A stretch of 64,000 bases of DNA from Rhizobium sp. Root1212 (GCF_001424985.1 NZ_LMDA01000001.1:1001599-1065598); one strand, 5' to 3'; counted from the stretch's first letter, positions 35,613 through 47,203 are shown. Notes: generated by a model from the sequence alone, not told the origin. Program-made: numbers and translations.

Positions 35613-36566
35613 TTATTCCTTGGTCCGGATGGCGCGGAGATAGACGGCGGTCACGCACATCGACAGGGCGAACATCACGACGGCGAGCGCCGAACCATAG
35701 CCGAGATCGAGGAAGGAGACCGTGTTCTGGTGGATGTACATGGCGAGCGTCGCGGTGGAGGTGCCGGGACCGCCGCCGGTCATCATGTAGGGGATGTCGA
35801 AGGTTTGCAGCGCTGTGATGGTGCGGAAAATCAGCGCCACCACGATCGAGGGCTTCAAGAGCGGCAGCGTGATCTCGAAGAACTGGCGGATACGGCCGGC
35901 GCCATCGACATCGGCGGCTTCATAGAGCGAACGCGGGATCGTCTGCAGGCCGGCAAGGATGATCAGCGCCATGAAGGACGAGGTCTTCCAGATGATCGTC
36001 AGACAGATCGCGGCAAAGGCCCAGTTCGGCGAGTTGAACCAGATGATGCCCTCGAAGCCGAGGCGCATGAGCACGTCGTTGACGACGCCGTATTCCGAAT
36101 GGAAGAACCAGGCGAAGATCAGGCCGGCGAAGGACAGCGGCAGCGCCCACGGAATGAGCAGCGAGAGGCGCACCGGCCACTGCACGCCAAAAGGGAGATT
36201 GGCGAGCAGGGCCAGTGCCAGCCCGACGAGGAGGGCGCCGGGCACGGTGATCAAGGTGATGAGGACGGTGTTCCAGGTGGTTTCCCAGAAGACCGGATCG
36301 TCCAGCATGAGGCTGTAGTTTTCGAGCCCGACGAATTCCGCCGGCAGGCCTGATGTCAGCGACAGGCTAAAGAAGCTTGTATAGCCGAGGCGCAGCACCG
36401 GATAGACGATGATCAGAGCAAGAAGGATCGCTGCAGGGGCCAGCAGAACCACGGCGAGCGCCCGATCGCCGAGATCGAGCCAGCGCGTCCAGGCCGGCGG
36501 GCCGCGATCGGCAGTGCTTGCCGCATTGATGGTGGAGGTGTTCGTCACCGGTGCAACTCCTGACAA
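35613..36566 (-). CDS. MalF-like sugar ABC transporter permease
   Basis: First membrane subunit of the CUT1 importer, 317 residues. TM1 about residues 34-58 follows a cytoplasmic tail; EAA loop [26 protein letters not shown] is typical. It lies 58 bp after the binding-protein gene, which is the usual point where such operons place a small gap. Confidence 0.94.
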   Translation of the reverse strand: MSGVAPVTNTSTINAASTADRGPPAWTRWLDLGDRALAVVLLAPAAILLALIIVYPVLRLGYTSFFSLSLTSGLPAEFVGLENYSLMLDDPVFWETTWNTVLITLITVPGALLVGLALALLANLPFGVQWPVRLSLLIPWALPLSFAGLIFAWFFHSEYGVVNDVLMRLGFEGIIWFNSPNWAFAAICLTIIWKTSSFMALIILAGLQTIPRSLYEAADVDGAGRIRQFFEITLPLLKPSIVVALIFRTITALQTFDIPYMMTGGGPGTSTATLAMYIHQNTVSFLDLGYGSALAVVMFALSMCVTAVYLRAIRTKE

Positions 36567-36624
36567 TTCAGGTTGGGGAGCCGGAAGGAAGGCGAACGAC
36601 GCGCCTGCCCTCCGGCAGTTCCGA

Positions 36625-38956
<2,332 letters not shown>

Positions 38957-39003
38957 TCCTCTCTCCCAATCGCGGCCAGGTTCCTCCGGCTTGATGACAA
39001 CAA

Positions 39004-39017
39004 TAATAGCGCTACGA
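39004..39017. promoter_or_regulatory. sulfo-ED operator, copy 1
   Basis: ATAATAGCGCTACG with the perfect palindrome TAGCGCTA at its centre, 48 bp upstream of the importer ATPase start. An identical 14-bp copy lies at 39179-39192. The central GCGC fits LacI-family operators. It is placed to block transcription of the whole operon. Confidence 0.75.
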
Positions 39018-39178
39018 TTCAAATGATGCAAGATGGCGCTCGAAAACTTATTTTTCGTTTCGAACGATGACGAAAGTGATCCGATATAGTTCGGAAAACG
39101 CTGTTAATTCATTGTACTATGCCAAAACTGGCGCGGCATTTTCATTGTCGAAATTCAAAAACTGTGCTATAAGTACGA

Positions 39179-39192
39179 TAATAGCGCTACGG
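39179..39192. promoter_or_regulatory. sulfo-ED operator, copy 2
   Basis: Second identical ATAATAGCGCTACG, ending 8 bp before the regulator ATG, a position that suits autorepression. The two copies are 175 bp apart, which would permit looping by a tetramer. The 39018-39178 interval between them is AT-rich relative to the window and should hold both promoters. Confidence 0.75.
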
Positions 39193-39200
39193 AGATGGCC

Positions 39201-40241
39201 ATGGAAAAGATTATTCGGAAGCCGCCGCGCAATCGCCGCAAGATGCAGTCGGTAACGATGACCGACGTGGCCGAACTCGCCAATGTCTCGCCGTCCACCG
39301 TCTCACTCTTCCTGCGCAAACCGGAGGCGGTGTCCGCGAGCGCAAGCCAGACGATCAGTCGGGCGATCGACAAGCTCAACTACGTACCAAACCTGATGGC
39401 CGGCGGCCTGGCGGCCGCGTCTTCGCGCGCCGTCAGCATCATCGTACCGTCAGTCCGCAATGCCTTCTTCGCCGAAACGGTCTCCGCCATGCAGACGGCG
39501 CTGAAGAAGCAGCGCCTGCAACTCATCCTCGGCCACACTGAATATGACGAGCACGAGGAGGAGGAATTGGTTCGCATGGCGCTCTCCTGGGCGCCCGCCG
39601 CAATCGTGCTCACCGGTCTATCTCACAGCCCGGCGACCCGCCGCCTGCTCGCCAATGTCGCGATCCCCGTCATCGAGATCTGGGAGTTGGGCGGGCCGCA
39701 GATCGATTCCGCTATCGGCTTCCATCACGACCAGGTCGGTATCGCCGCCGCCGAGCACCTCATCCAGCAGGGCCGCCGCAACCTCGTCTTCCTCGGCGCA
39801 CGCATGCATCAAGACCGTCGCGCCAAGCAACGCTGCGACGGCTTCCTGGAAGCCGCACGCAACGGCGGCGCCACCGCGCGGGTGGTGGAACATCCAGACG
39901 CCGCGTCCGCCGAAATCGGTGCAATGTTGCTTTCGGACGCTCTCAGGCTCTATCCGGATGCCGACGGCATCTCCTGCTCCAACGACCATATCGCGCTTGG
40001 CGCGCTGTTTGCCTGCGACCGGCTCAAGGTCGCTGTACCCGAGCGGCTCGCCGTCGTCGGCTTCGGCGACCTGAGTTTCAGCGCTGCCTGCAACCCGCCC
40101 CTCACCACCATCCGCCCCTCCGGCGACCTCATCGGGCGTGAAGCCGCACGGCTGATCGAAGACCATCTCAACGGCGAAAAGCCCGAGAGGCAGCTGACGA
40201 TCGACACCCGCTTCACGCTGCAGCATCGCCGGAGCAGTTGA
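39201..40241 (+). CDS. LacI-family regulator of the sulfo-ED operon
   Basis: Regulator of 346 residues. HTH TMTDVAELANVSPSTVSLFL and hinge YVPNLMAGGLAAASSRAVS in residues 18-80, then the effector domain (SIIVPSVRNAFFAETVSAM, GFHHDQVGIAAAEHLIQQG, DGISCSNDHIALGALFAC, AVVGFGDLSFSAACNPPLTTIRP). The start at 39201 is preferred over 39195 because GGAG is 6 bases before it and touches the earlier ATG. Divergent from the importer with two operator copies between, so sulfoquinovose or a pathway intermediate is the expected inducer. Confidence 0.93.
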   Translation: MEKIIRKPPRNRRKMQSVTMTDVAELANVSPSTVSLFLRKPEAVSASASQTISRAIDKLNYVPNLMAGGLAAASSRAVSIIVPSVRNAFFAETVSAMQTALKKQRLQLILGHTEYDEHEEEELVRMALSWAPAAIVLTGLSHSPATRRLLANVAIPVIEIWELGGPQIDSAIGFHHDQVGIAAAEHLIQQGRRNLVFLGARMHQDRRAKQRCDGFLEAARNGGATARVVEHPDAASAEIGAMLLSDALRLYPDADGISCSNDHIALGALFACDRLKVAVPERLAVVGFGDLSFSAACNPPLTTIRPSGDLIGREAARLIEDHLNGEKPERQLTIDTRFTLQHRRSS

Positions 40242-40479
40242 GGAAGCGGCAAGGTCTTCGCAGGCCGCAATGTCAGCCTCACTCGGGACGAACGCCGGAC
40301 CGGCGAATATTGGGACTGCACGGACGACACGCCGTGTAATCCAAGGTGGAAAGGCGCCGTTCTCTAGGGTTATTGCTCGTGCATTGTCCGGGGCGAAGAG
40401 AGTGGGCGAACAGCCAGTTGCCTGAGCCGCCGGGGATGGCATGTCGCTTCCTTCGCGCGCCATCGGCAGAAATCGCAAG
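40242..40479. other. intergenic stretch after LacI regulator
   Basis: About 240 bp with no intact gene and no clear terminator. Short open frames exist on both strands, but none has a ribosome site or recognisable domain. Confidence 0.4.
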
Positions 40480-40745
40480 GGTTCGTGGAATTCCTGTCAG
40501 GAGCGGAGACCACCAAGGTCAACATCATCGAGGCTTCCTATCTGTCGCCTCAGACCGTGCTTTCCGCCGGTCCGGATTTCCAGACCGCCACGCCTTGGAT
40601 CGAAAATGCCCGCGCCCTGATCGAAAGCGCAACCCTAGGGCTAGTAACGCCGCATTATAACGAGGTCAGAGAAGCCAACCGAAACGCTGTTCGATGTAGT
40701 CATGGGCGGCTCGCCACCGATGCGCACGATGTTTCGTAGGCCGCG
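40480..40745 (+). pseudogene. 3' fragment of a family 1 sugar-binding-protein gene
   Basis: Reads FVEFLSGAETTKVNII, then PDFQTATPWIENARALIESA and VTPHYNEVREANRNAV, matching the C-terminal region of family 1 binding proteins (compare [17 protein letters not shown] in the gene at 36625-37860). After a frameshift near 40690 the expected continuation TLFDVVMGGS appears in another frame. There is no upstream part, so it is a truncated, frameshifted relic. Confidence 0.7.
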
Positions 40746-40900
40746 CACGAAGCTTTTGCTGAGCTGCAAATCAAGAACTCATCTTTTCTGTGCATCATTT
40801 TCACGGCTTGAATTTTATTCCGGGTGCCGACACGGCGCCTATCCGATATGTTGACAACGCGGATCGGCAGCAAAAATTGCTACAGTATCAGATGGTTGAA

Positions 40901-40976
40901 TGGTGCCGCTTACGTGACTCGAACACGTGACCCCGTCATTACGAATGACGTGCTCTACCAACTGAGCTAAAGCGGC
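40901..40976 (-). tRNA. tRNA-Thr (anticodon CGU)
   Basis: On the minus strand a full cloverleaf can be folded: acceptor GCCGCTT/AAGCGGC, D-arm GCTC-AGTTGGTA-GAGC, anticodon stem CGTCA/TGACG with loop TTCGTAA (anticodon CGT in DNA), T-arm ACGTG-TTCGAGT-CACGT, discriminator A and encoded CCA. It reads ACG threonine codons. It lies exactly between the accessory-looking left part and the conserved right part of the window. Confidence 0.97.
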
Positions 40977-41086
40977 CCGAAGCGTTCGCGGAGCAAGCCG
41001 TGAACGAATGTGAGGCGCTGATACAAGCAAACTTTGCGGATTTCAAGCCCGGATTTCAAACCAACCCCCGGAAAAACACCTCCCCC

Positions 41087-42046
41087 TCAAAGGGCCAGGC
41101 GCCGGCGGGCGGCGATGTATTCCTGCTCAAGCCGATCTACAAGCGTTGCGACCGGGGTGACCGATGTGACGGCGCCGATGCCCTGGCCGCTGCCCCAGAT
41201 GTCCTTCCAGGCTTTGGCGCCGCTGGTCGCGGTCTCGAAATCCATCTTCGAAGGATCGGCTTCGGGAAGCGCTGCGGGGTCCATGCCGGCGGCAAGGATC
41301 GAGCCCTTGAGGTAGTTGCCGTGAATGCCGGTGAAATAGTTGGAATAGACGATATCGGCGGAATTGCTGTCGACGATCATCTGCTTGTAGGCATCACTGG
41401 CACGGGCCTCGCTGGTGGCGATGAAAGGGGAGCCGATATAGGCCATGTCGGCGCCTATCGCCTGCGCGGCAAGGATCGCGCCGCCGGTAGCGATCGCGCC
41501 CGACAGCAGCAACGGGCCGTCGAACCAGCTGCGGATTTCCTGAATCAACGCGAAGGGAGAGAGCGTGCCGGCATGGCCGCCGGCACCGGCCGCAACCGCG
41601 ATCAGGCCGTCCGCGCCCTTGCGGATGGCGGAATTGGCGTGGCGATTGTTGATCACGTCGTGCAGGACAATGCCGCCGTAGGAATGGATTGCCGCGTTGA
41701 CCTCCGGCACAGCGCCGAGCGAGGAAATGACGATCGGCACTTTGTATTTGACGCACAGCATCAGGTCCTGTTCCAGCCTGGCATTCGATTTGTGCACGAT
41801 CTGGTTGACGGCGAAGGGGGCTGCCGGGCGGGTCGGATTCCTGGCGTTGTAAGCCGTGAGATCCTCGGTGATTTCGGCAAGCCATTCGTCGAGCTGCGAA
41901 TGCGGGCGCGCATTCAACGCCGGAAAGGAGCCGACGACGCCGGCCTTGCATTGCGCCAGCGTCAATGCAGGATGGGAAATGATGAAAAGAGGTGCCGCCA
42001 CGACGGGAAGGCGCGTGGTTCCGCTGAGGATGGCTGGCAGGGACAT
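41087..42046 (-). CDS. nitronate monooxygenase (2-nitropropane dioxygenase family)
   Basis: FMN-dependent TIM-barrel oxidoreductase of 319 residues that oxidises alkyl nitronates. Visible hallmarks: start LPVVAAPLFIISHPAL, the AVNQIVHKSN strand, GADGLIAVAAGAGGHAG (phosphate-binding loop with the His of class I enzymes) and SGAIATGGAILAAQAIGADMAYIGSPF. Start at 42046 has AGGAGG. A MerR/LiuR-like operator lies 25 bp upstream, suggesting control together with fatty-acid or branched-chain catabolism. It may use natural substrates other than nitroalkanes. Confidence 0.9.
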   Translation of the reverse strand: MSLPAILSGTTRLPVVAAPLFIISHPALTLAQCKAGVVGSFPALNARPHSQLDEWLAEITEDLTAYNARNPTRPAAPFAVNQIVHKSNARLEQDLMLCVKYKVPIVISSLGAVPEVNAAIHSYGGIVLHDVINNRHANSAIRKGADGLIAVAAGAGGHAGTLSPFALIQEIRSWFDGPLLLSGAIATGGAILAAQAIGADMAYIGSPFIATSEARASDAYKQMIVDSNSADIVYSNYFTGIHGNYLKGSILAAGMDPAALPEADPSKMDFETATSGAKAWKDIWGSGQGIGAVTSVTPVATLVDRLEQEYIAARRRLAL

Positions 42047-42070
42047 AGGGTTTTCCTCCTTCATCGATTT

Positions 42071-42090
42071 TTGACGTTTGCGTAAACGTA
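42071..42090. promoter_or_regulatory. LiuR/fatty-acid-type operator upstream of nitronate monooxygenase
   Basis: TTGACGTTTGCGTAAACG (to about 42088, continuing TAAG) contains the inverted arms ACGTTT and AAACGT. It closely resembles the site at 60323-60339 before fadD. MerR-family LiuR-type regulators of acyl-CoA catabolism use similar TTGACGTTTACGT sites. The rest of the 42047-42328 gap shows no gene. Confidence 0.55.
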
Positions 42091-42328
42091 AGCTTTTGTA
42101 GCAGCGACGTGTGTGTTTGCCTAGATGCCACGAGGAGCATGAAATGCCGGGGATTATTGAGACCTTGCACGGACTCGACAGTCACGAGACTTGCAGATCG
42201 GGCCGGCAACCGTTACCCAATCGTTAATCGCAGGTGGGCATTGGCGTTTCAAGGCCGGTGGCGCGCTTTGCGGAAGGACCGGATGATGGCCTCGTTGGCG
42301 ACCGCCAAGGGGTAGCGAAAGGACGGAT

Positions 42329-43534
42329 GTGAGCGGACTGGAAACGGCAATACGGCAGGCGCTGGAGCGCTCCGACCGGACGAGCCCGGAAATGCGCGCC
42401 CGCATTTACCAGTCCGCGCGCAATGCGCTCGAAGCCGGCCTGCGCAAGCAGGATGTGCACGATCCCGAAGTGATCGCCCAACAGCGGCACAGGCTGGAAG
42501 TGCTGATCCACGCTATCGAGACGGAAGAGCGCACCAGCCTGAAAAAGCAGGCCGAGGCTGAAGCGGCCGTCGAAGCCCCGGCAACACAGGCCGCCCCGCC
42601 GCGCCAGGATGAGCCTTCGGTCGACAGTAGCCTCGACATCGCACCGGATCGCCGCGCCACCCGGCGCGAGGATGCAAGCCCGGCAAATCTTCGGGGCGAA
42701 CCGCTGATAGCCACAAGAAGCGTCGAGCCGACAATCGCCCCCGAGCCGCGGTTGGCGCGCGACGCCGATGATGAATTGCACACGCCCGACCTTACGGCCG
42801 GCGACGGACCGCGGATCGAGGCGGATCGCAAGGACCGCGGCCGCAAGACCGCGATTGCGGTGGAAAAGACGAAGAAGCGCCGCTGGCGCAGCCGCATTTT
42901 CTCCTTCCTGATGGTGATTGCCGTGCTTGCCGCCGCCCTCGGCACCGCCGGCTGGTGGGTGATTTCGAGCGGCCTGCTGCAGACGGCGGCCGAGCGCGAC
43001 GGAAGCGTCGCCAATCCGCCGGCCAGCGTCAGGTCGGAAGATTTTCCGGGTGGCCTTTCGACACTCGGCGCGCAGTCCGGCTTCTCCAGCGACTGGATTT
43101 CCGTCTATGCACCCGGCAGCGGCGATGGTCCGAAGGCAGGCGCGCGTGCCTCCGCCGATCTGGTGAGCGACGAGGGCGGGCAGCATCTGCGCATGGTCTC
43201 GTCGAGCGCCGAGGCCGATGGCGATATCCGTTTGCCGATCCCGGCTTCGGTGCTGGAGCAACTGTCCGGCAAGACCTCGACGATAGCACTCACTGTCCAG
43301 GCCGACATGGGCAAGACCACGCAGTTCTCCGTGGAATGCGATTTCAGCACCCTCGGCGAATGCGGCCGCCATCGCTTCACCGTCAATGACGAAAAGATCG
43401 ATATGCTGTTCAAGGTCACCTTCGACCGCAGCCTTGCGCCGAACGAGCCCGGAAGCATCGTTCTCTCGAGCGACGTGACCGGCGCCGGCGAGAGCCTCAA
43501 TCTCTTCGCCATCCGGGTTCTTCCGGGGCAGTAA
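42329..43534 (+). CDS. hypothetical single-pass membrane protein
   Basis: 401 residues with GTG start and AAAGGA upstream. An N-terminal cytoplasmic helical part (GLETAIRQALERSDRTSPEM, RARIYQSARNALEAGL, about residues 3-75) is followed by an acidic, low-complexity linker rich in A, P and E. A basic patch KTKKRRWRSR then precedes one TM (about 189-213), and a periplasmic domain of about 185 residues follows with two cysteines (VECDFSTLGECGRH). Looks like a rhizobial conserved membrane protein; no function known to me. Confidence 0.8.
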   Translation: MSGLETAIRQALERSDRTSPEMRARIYQSARNALEAGLRKQDVHDPEVIAQQRHRLEVLIHAIETEERTSLKKQAEAEAAVEAPATQAAPPRQDEPSVDSSLDIAPDRRATRREDASPANLRGEPLIATRSVEPTIAPEPRLARDADDELHTPDLTAGDGPRIEADRKDRGRKTAIAVEKTKKRRWRSRIFSFLMVIAVLAAALGTAGWWVISSGLLQTAAERDGSVANPPASVRSEDFPGGLSTLGAQSGFSSDWISVYAPGSGDGPKAGARASADLVSDEGGQHLRMVSSSAEADGDIRLPIPASVLEQLSGKTSTIALTVQADMGKTTQFSVECDFSTLGECGRHRFTVNDEKIDMLFKVTFDRSLAPNEPGSIVLSSDVTGAGESLNLFAIRVLPGQ

Positions 43535-43551
43535 GCGGGGCGCCAGCCTTT

Positions 43552-43682
43552 TGCGCCCTTTTCCCTTGCAGGGAAGATGTCCGCAAAGGTGACCGAGGGG
43601 TGATGCGGCATGTTCCAAGCATGCGGAAAGCCCCCATCCCGGCCTTCGAGCCACCTTCTCTCCGATGGGGAGAAGGGAAAAC
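43552..43682. repeat. RIME-like rhizobial palindromic repeat
   Basis: Two arms in opposite orientation. Left: CCCTTGCAGGGAAGATGTCC then GGTGACCGAGGGGTGATG (43560-43606). Right: CCCCCATCCCGGCCTTCGAG, CCACC, then TTCTCTCCGATGGGGAGAAG (43630-43677). Together they make an imperfect long inverted repeat of the kind dispersed between rhizobial genes (CATCCG-GGCC-CCACCTTCTCCCC class). It lies between convergent genes and may also end both transcripts. Confidence 0.6.
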
Positions 43683-43688
43683 AACGCC

Positions 43689-44582
43689 CTACTTCAGAAA
43701 ATCAGGGCCCGACCCGAGGATCTTGTCGTCGATTTTGCCGATCGCGCCCTGGTCCTTGCCGTCGTAATCCAGCCGGTGAAGGATGTGGCGGATGACGTTC
43801 AGGCGGGCGCGGCGCTTGTCGTTGGCGCGTACCACCGTCCAGGGCGCATCCTTGCTATGGGTTTCCTTCAGCATCCAGTCGCGCTTTTTCGAATAATCGT
43901 CCCATTTGCTGAGTGCGGCGATATCCATCGGCGACAGCTTCCAGATTTTCCGGGGATCGTGGCGGCGGTCGTGGAAGCGCTTCAGCTGCATCTTGCGGCC
44001 GATATCGAGCCAGAACTTGAAGAAGAAGATGCCGTCATCGACGATCAGTTCCTCGAAGCGCGGCGTCTGGCGGAAGAAGGTTTCGTATTGCTCCGGCGTG
44101 CAGAAGCCCATGACAGGCTCGACGCCGGCGCGGTTGTACCAGGAGCGGTCGAACATCACGAACTCGCCCTTGGTCGGGAAATGCGAGACGTAACGCTGGT
44201 AATACCACTGCCCAGCCTCGGTTTCGGTCGGTTTGGTCAGCGCCACGACGCGGGCGGAACGAGGGTTCATGTAGGAATGGGTGGCATAGATGGTGCCGCC
44301 CTTACCGGCGGCGTCGCGCCCTTCGAACAGAGCCATCACCCGCTTGCCGGTGGCCTGTAGCCAAAACTGCACCTTGACCAGCTCGACCTGCAGCTTTTCC
44401 AGGTCCTTTTCGTAGTCCTCGCTTTTCAGCTTCTTGTCATAGGGAAAGCCGCCCGACGATAGAACGTCGTTGCCGATCCAGTCCGGCATCGCGGGATCGT
44501 CGACATCGAAGCTTCGGCGCTTGCCATCGATTTCCAGTTCGACAGGATCGTTTTGCGCCAGACCGATCGAAAGTTCACCCAT
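43689..44582 (-). CDS. ppk2: polyphosphate kinase 2
   Basis: Cytoplasmic PPK2-family kinase of 297 residues that transfers phosphate between polyphosphate and nucleotides. Walker [12 protein letters not shown], Walker B-like [18 protein letters not shown] and the lid segment [15 protein letters not shown] are all present. Start at 44582 (MGELSIG). It is divergent from phoR, which fits a role in phosphate storage, but no clear Pho box is visible in the short divergent gap. Confidence 0.93.
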   Translation of the reverse strand: MGELSIGLAQNDPVELEIDGKRRSFDVDDPAMPDWIGNDVLSSGGFPYDKKLKSEDYEKDLEKLQVELVKVQFWLQATGKRVMALFEGRDAAGKGGTIYATHSYMNPRSARVVALTKPTETEAGQWYYQRYVSHFPTKGEFVMFDRSWYNRAGVEPVMGFCTPEQYETFFRQTPRFEELIVDDGIFFFKFWLDIGRKMQLKRFHDRRHDPRKIWKLSPMDIAALSKWDDYSKKRDWMLKETHSKDAPWTVVRANDKRRARLNVIRHILHRLDYDGKDQGAIGKIDDKILGSGPDFLK

Positions 44583-44722
44583 TGCTGTCTCCACCCTGCC
44601 ACTGCCGGTTTTTGGGGAGCAGGCCACAAACGCATTGCGAATTCAAGCAGGTCGTGAAATCCATGTCATAAATGCCGGCTATCAGCAGCGCACATGCCAC
44701 CGAAAGAAGCATATTGCAGACA

Positions 44723-45961
44723 ATGAAAGCCATTGCGGAAAGACTGGGAGAAACACTGCGCGAACGGCGCTGGCTGGTTCTCCTTTCCATCGTCGCGGGT
44801 GTCGCGCTCGTTCTGGCCGGCATCCATACGCTGGCGGTCGGCCTTCTCTGGCTGGTGCTGATGATCGCGCTTCTCAGTCCGCGCGGCGAAAAGGCGGCGC
44901 CACCGCCGCAACCGGTTTTGACGACCTCTGCCCCCTCCGCGTCCGATCTCGGCATCCTCGTTGCCGCGTTTAATGCGCTGGACATGCCGATCCTGGTGAT
45001 TTCGGGCGATGAAAGCGTACGCCTGCAGAACCGCGCGGCGGAAAAGGCTTTCGGCGCCATTCCAGCCAATACGGACCTTTCGGCGCGGCTGCGCTCGCCG
45101 GGCATTCTCGACATGGTGCGCGAAACCATCGCCACCGGCAAACCCAACCAGATCGAGCATTCCGAGCGCATCCCGTCCGATGCGGTCTATATCGTGCGGG
45201 CCGCGCCGGCGGAGAAAGCCGCCGATACCGGAGAACAACTCTTCGTGCTCTCCTTCCGCGATGTTTCGCAGGCGCGGCGGATCGAACGGATGCGGTCCGA
45301 TTTCGTCGCCAATGCCAGCCATGAGTTGCGCACGCCGCTCGCCTCGCTGCGCGGCTTCATCGAGACGCTGCAGGGACCGGCGCGCGGCGATACGAAGGCG
45401 CATGAACGATTCCTCGGCATCATGCACGAGCAGGCGACCCGCATGAGCCGGCTGGTCGACGACCTGCTGTCGCTGTCGCGGCTGGAGCTGAAATCCCATA
45501 TCGCGCCCGACGAAAGCATCGACCTTGCGCCGCTTCTCGGCCATGTCCGCGACAGCCTCGCGCCGCTGGCGTCGGAACTGGGCGTGGAGGTGGTTCTCGA
45601 CCTGCCCGCTCACCCCGCAACGGTGCAGGGCGACCGCGACGAACTGACGGAAGTCTTCGAGAACCTGATCGAGAACGCCTGCAAATACGGTCAGGAAGGC
45701 AAGCGGGTCGAGGTGACGCTTACCGGCGGCGGCGACGAGCCGGTCGAGGTTTCCGTGCGCGACCATGGGCCGGGCATCCCGGCCGAGCATGTGCCTAGGA
45801 TCACCGAGCGCTTCTACCGCGTCAATGTCGAGGCGAGCCGCACCAAGAAGGGCACGGGCCTCGGCCTTGCCATCGTCAAGCACATCCTTACCCGCCACCG
45901 CGCCCGTCTCATCGTGCAGTCGGAAGTCGGCAAGGGCACGGTCTTTACCGTCAAGTTCTGA
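44723..45961 (+). CDS. phoR: phosphate regulon sensor histidine kinase
   Basis: Membrane histidine kinase of 412 residues that phosphorylates PhoB when phosphate is scarce and is held off by the Pst transporter through PhoU. Two close hydrophobic segments at about residues 18-50, PAS domain about 75-170 (ALDMPILVISGDESVRLQNRA), H-box NASHELRTPLASLRGF, N-box FENLIENACKYG, G-boxes DHGPGIP and GTGLGLAIVKHI. No large periplasmic domain, as is normal for PhoR. Start uncertain: an in-frame ATG exists at 44672, and neither has a strong ribosome site. Confidence 0.93.
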   Translation: MKAIAERLGETLRERRWLVLLSIVAGVALVLAGIHTLAVGLLWLVLMIALLSPRGEKAAPPPQPVLTTSAPSASDLGILVAAFNALDMPILVISGDESVRLQNRAAEKAFGAIPANTDLSARLRSPGILDMVRETIATGKPNQIEHSERIPSDAVYIVRAAPAEKAADTGEQLFVLSFRDVSQARRIERMRSDFVANASHELRTPLASLRGFIETLQGPARGDTKAHERFLGIMHEQATRMSRLVDDLLSLSRLELKSHIAPDESIDLAPLLGHVRDSLAPLASELGVEVVLDLPAHPATVQGDRDELTEVFENLIENACKYGQEGKRVEVTLTGGGDEPVEVSVRDHGPGIPAEHVPRITERFYRVNVEASRTKKGTGLGLAIVKHILTRHRARLIVQSEVGKGTVFTVKF

Positions 45962-46022
45962 CACAAAAGCCGCGACAGTCGCTGAAACACTCTGAATAAT
46001 TGATACTATTCAATATCTTAGC

Positions 46023-46051
46023 CTGTCACAAATGTTTCACCGAATTGACAT
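46023..46051. promoter_or_regulatory. Pho box upstream of pstS
   Basis: CTGTCAC-AAAT-GTTTCAC (46023-46040) is two PhoB half-sites in 11-bp phase, followed in the same phase by a third weaker half-site TTGACAT (46045-46051). It is about 110 bp before the pstS ATG, the usual place for PhoB activation of the pst operon. Confidence 0.8.
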
Positions 46052-46158
46052 AAAAGATAAGGCCATCGGGGTCTAGTTAGAGGCAGCCGATCGAAGCGGC
46101 CAATGCGAGCGCCCGCAAAAAGGCGCACCAACACAAGCCCAATTCCGGGAGAATTTCG

Positions 46159-47193
46159 ATGAACGTTTTGAAACTCACTGCTGCAGCCCTGGTTGCATCG
46201 GTCGCCTTTGCCGGCGCCGCCGCCGCCCGCGACCAGATCCAGGTTGCCGGCTCCTCCACCGTTCTTCCCTATGCCAAGATCGTTGCCGAAACCTTCGGCG
46301 AAACCTTCCCGGACTTCAAGACGCCGGTCGTCGAATCCGGCGGCACGGGCGCTGGCCTGAAGGAATTCTGCAAGGGCGTCGGCCCGGACACCATCGACGT
46401 TGCCAACGCTTCGCGCAAGATCAAGGACAGCGAGCTGGAAACCTGCAAGTCGAACGGCGTCACCGAAGTTCAGGAAATCAAGTTCGGCTATGACGGCATC
46501 GTTTTCGCGACCGACGGCGGCAATGCCGACCTGAAGCTGGTTCCGAAGGATCTCTACCTGGCGCTCGCGGCTGAAGTCGTCGTCGACGGCAAGCTCGTCG
46601 CCAACCCCTACAAGAAGTGGTCGGAAGTCAACAAGGACCTGCCGGACGTCGAAATCGCCGCCTACATTCCGGGCGAAAAGCACGGCACCCGCGAAGTCTT
46701 CGACGAGAAGGTTCTGGCTGCAGGCTGCAAGGAAGCCGGCGCGACCGACGTCATCAAGGGCCTCGTCGCCGACGAGAAGGAAGCCGCCAAGAAGTGCATC
46801 GCCGTTCGTAAGGACGGTCTGGCGATCGACATCGACGGCGACTACACCGAAACCCTCGCCCGTATCGCTTCCAACAAGAACGGCATCGGCGTTTTCGGCC
46901 TTTCGTTCTACGAAAACAATGCCGACAAGCTGAAGGTGGCCACCATGAGCGGCATCGCTCCTTCGGTTGAAACCGTCGCTTCCGGCGAATATCCGGTTTC
47001 CCGTCCGCTGTTCTTCTACGTCAAGAAGGCGCACCTCGGCGTTATTCCGGGCCTCAAGGAATATGTCGAATTCTTCCTCGACGACCAGATGATCGGCGCC
47101 GACAGCCCGCTCGCCGCCTACGGCCTCGTTCCGGCCCCGGATGCAGAACGCGAAGAAGTCCGCAAGGCTTTCTCCGCCGGCAACATGCTCTGA
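46159..47193 (+). CDS. pstS: phosphate ABC transporter, periplasmic phosphate-binding protein
   Basis: Periplasmic phosphate binder of the Pst importer, 344 residues. Sec signal KLTAAALVASVAFAGAAAA, mature start near RDQIQ. Phosphate-site segments: GSSTVLPY, ESGGTGAGLKEFC, NASRKIKDSE and GEKHGTREVFDE. Codon use and length fit the highly expressed rhizobial PstS. Preceded by the Pho box and followed by a strong stem-loop before pstC. Confidence 0.96.
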   Translation: MNVLKLTAAALVASVAFAGAAAARDQIQVAGSSTVLPYAKIVAETFGETFPDFKTPVVESGGTGAGLKEFCKGVGPDTIDVANASRKIKDSELETCKSNGVTEVQEIKFGYDGIVFATDGGNADLKLVPKDLYLALAAEVVVDGKLVANPYKKWSEVNKDLPDVEIAAYIPGEKHGTREVFDEKVLAAGCKEAGATDVIKGLVADEKEAAKKCIAVRKDGLAIDIDGDYTETLARIASNKNGIGVFGLSFYENNADKLKVATMSGIAPSVETVASGEYPVSRPLFFYVKKAHLGVIPGLKEYVEFFLDDQMIGADSPLAAYGLVPAPDAEREEVRKAFSAGNML

Positions 47194-47203
47194 CAGCAGA
47201 CAG

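Noticed and set aside
42093..42328. Small gene before the single-pass membrane protein
   Set aside because: Only a short frame with an in-frame stop and no ribosome site.
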